Assembly (NCBI GenBank): GCA_027943335.1
Contig: BSBK01007739.1
Location: 186,001-250,000 of the forward strand
DNA length: 64,000 nucleotides
DNA from: Chamaecyparis obtusa
Taxonomy: Eukaryota; Streptophyta; Pinopsida; Cupressales; Cupressaceae
Reading direction: 5' to 3'
Shown: one piece after another, positions 61,800 to 64,000 of the stretch
Position numbering within the stretch: the first letter of the stretch is position 1
Layout: every line of letters begins with the position of its first letter
The notes under the pieces: generated by a model
What the model was told of the DNA's origin: nothing
Databases searched by the model: none
The model's input: only the letters and a program-made list of their open reading frames with translations
Program-made: the position numbers and the translations under genes

Positions 61800-61929
61800 A
61801 ACTGTATCCTCCATTTTTCTCTTCCATCTTCCTTTCCCTATCAGCATCTTTGAGCATATAATTTTGAATCCTTGGCATATCATGGTTTATCCTTTCAAGG
61901 AGCATTATCTAAAAGCTTACCTTCTTCCA

Positions 61930-62940
61930 AAAATTATAAAATTCAAAAAAAAAGAAAAAAGAGAAAAAAATGAAAAAATTGAAAATGTGCCTTGGTGAAA
62001 ACCTGGAAATAGGCACCTTGGTAGCAAAAGTAAAGAGAAATAAATTCGTCCTATGGTGAAAACCACTCCCTTGCGGCACCTTGGATAAGTACCGTGATGA
62101 AAACCTGGCAATCAGGCATCATGCATAGTTCTTCTACATATTTCATCCATTCCGTCTTCTCTCTTTGATCTTGACAAGGTTGACCTATACACGAACAGTT
62201 GGCTATCTTGTGAGCTATCTTACGATGATCTTTTTTTTCCTCCATTCATTCTAGCCTTTCACTATCATTTTCCCCTTTGGTCTTGATCTAATAAAAAAAA
62301 AGAGTAAAACACGATGCTATGAAGCCTCTTGACATGTCTACTCCTTTGGACTGCATCCTTTCCTTCTTTTGCAGTGCACCTTTGTGACTTATCCTATGCT
62401 AACCTTCCATTGCTCGTTCAGATGTACTTTAGATGATAATTTTTCCCTAGCTTGGGTACTCTTGAGGAGTTTGTCTTTGAGGATTTCTTCCATTCATTCT
62501 CCTTCATTTTGTTGTCTTCCATCTCTCCCACGAGCTTGCTAATCCCTCTTGTTCTCCACCTCACTAGACATTGGGACTGCACGATGTGATCTTGCTTGGG
62601 AGTTTGATGCTCATTTTGTCTAGGGGCATCCTTTGTACATATTGAACCTGAAAAAATCCAAAAAAATGATATATTCTTAAAAATCCTAAAAATTGGAAAA
62701 TGTCCTGAAAAAATGATCATCTTAGTGAAAACCTGGCAATAGGCACTTTGATGTATCTCAAAAAAATTATATATTCCAAAAATACCAAAAAAATAAAAAA
62801 ATTTAAAAAATTCAAAAAAAATAGAAAAAGTGCCTTGGTGAAAACTTGAAAACAGGCGCCTTGGTAGCAAAAATACAAAAAAATTATAAAACGTCCTGAA
62901 AAAATTCTTCCAAGTGGTGAAAACCTGAAAACGGGTGCTA
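61930..62940 (+). promoter_or_regulatory. 3' stem-loop modules of the plus-strand Tat-family element, five clear copies
   Basis: After A-rich tracts: CCTG-GAAA-TAGG (62002-62013), CCTG-GCAAT-CAGG (62104-62116), CCTG-GCAA-TAGG (62732-62743), CTTG-AAAA-CAGG (62845-62856) and ACCTG-AAAA-CGGGT (62923-62936). Each is preceded by a form of GTGAAAA, and most are followed by GC(A/G)CC or a close variant. A sixth, eroded copy is at 62053-62083. The minus-strand frame 62418-62972 that overlaps them has no domain. Confidence 0.6.
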
Positions 62941-64000
62941 CTTGAGGCCTTTGCACCCCTATTTCTTAGCATGCGTCCTCGACACTTAGCCTTTCTCCAT
63001 TATACCTTATCCTTGTTGCCTTGGTTTGGAATTGGTCTTTGTCTTTGTCCAGGGGGCATCATTGTGTTACCTTTGGTCTCTTGGATATGCTTGTCTTTAG
63101 GACACCTCGCAAACGGTGTTTTTCAACACCAACCCAACTGTGTTTTTCAACACAACCCCTGACATCGAGTGTTTTTCAGCACTTATCAGTTTGGTCTTAT
63201 CCAGTTTGGTCATGTGATCTTACTTGCTAGCAAGCATTCGATCATTATCCTCGAAACTCAGTATCAGTTTACACACTTAAAATTTTTAAATGCAACACTT
63301 AATGCTTGAGATATGTCATGATTTTTTTTTGTGTCCTGACTGTTATTGATTTTCGTTGAATGTCCTTGTCTAATAAGTCTCTCCATGATGCATCACTAGA
63401 AGACTTGGGGCATGGGGCATGTTTTTATTTGCTTTCTGCTTGTGGGTGTGTTCTTGACTATCTTGAGTGTCTCTTGTTGTCTCCTTGACACACTTCGGAG
63501 ATTTAAGACATCATCCTTGACTGTTTTTGCACAACCGTTCTCATGGTCATCCCGGCATTTATGCCTTCATGCGAGCATGGTTTTGCTACATTAAATTGGG
63601 TAAGCTAACATTGCAGTCATCTTGACCTTTATGTCTTTGATGCTCATGTTAGAATCTTTCCACATTCCTGATATAAATCACATTCATATCTTCATAGTTG
63701 CGTTTGTGACTAGTGTTGATTGTGTGATTGTCCGATGTCCGGTAATAATGGCCCTATGATGAAAATAAGTTCTTTTACATTCTCTAATGGATGATGAATA
63801 CAACCAAACCTATGTTACCCTATTGCAAGTACACCTTTGCATTTTCATATAGCTTGCATTATTTAGGCTTCATGTTAAATTTGCAATTTTAGGCTGCATA
63901 ATGAGTTTGAGAGGGTTTCCTTCATCTTTCTTGTGGACTTTCAGTCAACTATGATCACATTCTTCATTTCCTTATCTTCTTTCGTGATCTCAATCGAAAT
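62941..64000 (+). other. 3' region of the plus-strand Tat-family element
   Basis: Non-coding; homologous in inverted orientation to about 52200-53300. The GTGTTTTTCAACACC repeats at 63114-63180 correspond to those at about 53050-53130. The homology continues to the window end, so the PPT and 3' LTR lie outside. Confidence 0.7.

Larger units (their letters stand above)
55196..64000 (+). mobile_element. Plus-strand non-autonomous Tat-family element (runs off the window)
   Basis: It begins with an LTR whose start matches the minus-strand element and whose insertion cuts that element's second RNase H. Internal order is PBS, 2.6-kb leader, a single 861-codon ORF, A-rich tract, stem-loop modules and a 3' region homologous to the minus-strand element. 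There is no gag, protease, RT, RNase H or integrase between PBS and 3' region. The 3' LTR is expected about 3 kb past the window end, judging by the minus-strand element. Confidence 0.8.

Noticed and set aside
62418..62972. A 184-codon minus-strand frame rich in Phe.
   Set aside because: It runs antisense through A-rich tracts and the repeated stem-loop modules; the Phe content reflects those tracts.

Overview
The window looks like intergenic DNA from a large plant genome, most probably a conifer. This is inferred from AT-rich, gene-poor sequence, deeply nested LTR retrotransposons, LINE fragments of different ages and large Tat-lineage Ty3/gypsy elements. Only one credible host protein gene was found: a 71-codon secreted cysteine-rich peptide on the minus strand at 42.35-42.56 kb, with a TATA box upstream. 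No rRNA, tRNA, CRISPR or prokaryotic features were seen.

Layout. 0-20 kb: a young 15.3-kb Tat-lineage element (3368-18714, plus strand) with 1443-bp LTRs, a GCAAG target duplication, PBS, PPT, gag-protease and a pol carrying two RNase H domains. It sits inside older sequence that may be one long minus-strand LTR. 20-26 kb: LINE debris, comprising a LINE 3' end, a DUF4283/CCHC ORF1, and a 1.85-kb retroposon with a 16-bp target duplication but no reverse transcriptase. 26-31 kb: a large imperfect palindrome of two LTR-like arms meeting at an (AT)54 microsatellite. 31.7-39.4 kb: an older LTR element coding only for gag and protease. 39.4-46.8 kb: a tandem duplication with exon-like minus-strand sequence, the cysteine-rich gene, and an unusual array of five hairpins sharing one arm sequence. 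46.8-64 kb: a three-layer nest. A LINE ORF2 is interrupted by a minus-strand Tat element (3' LTR, PPT, an antisense plant-mobile-domain ORF, integrase, second RNase H), which is itself interrupted by a plus-strand Tat relative. That relative lacks gag-pol and carries one 861-codon Ser-rich ORF; its 3' LTR lies beyond the window.

How the parts relate. The minus-strand element (48594-55195) and the plus-strand element (55196->64000) share the LTR start and more than 1 kb of 3' region. They therefore look like autonomous and non-autonomous members of one family. The young element and both of these also share a small stem-loop module downstream of the coding region, with compensatory base changes between copies. 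A second pervasive signal is that premature stops are overwhelmingly TAG, as expected if methylated CAG/CTG (CHG) sites are deaminating in silenced DNA.
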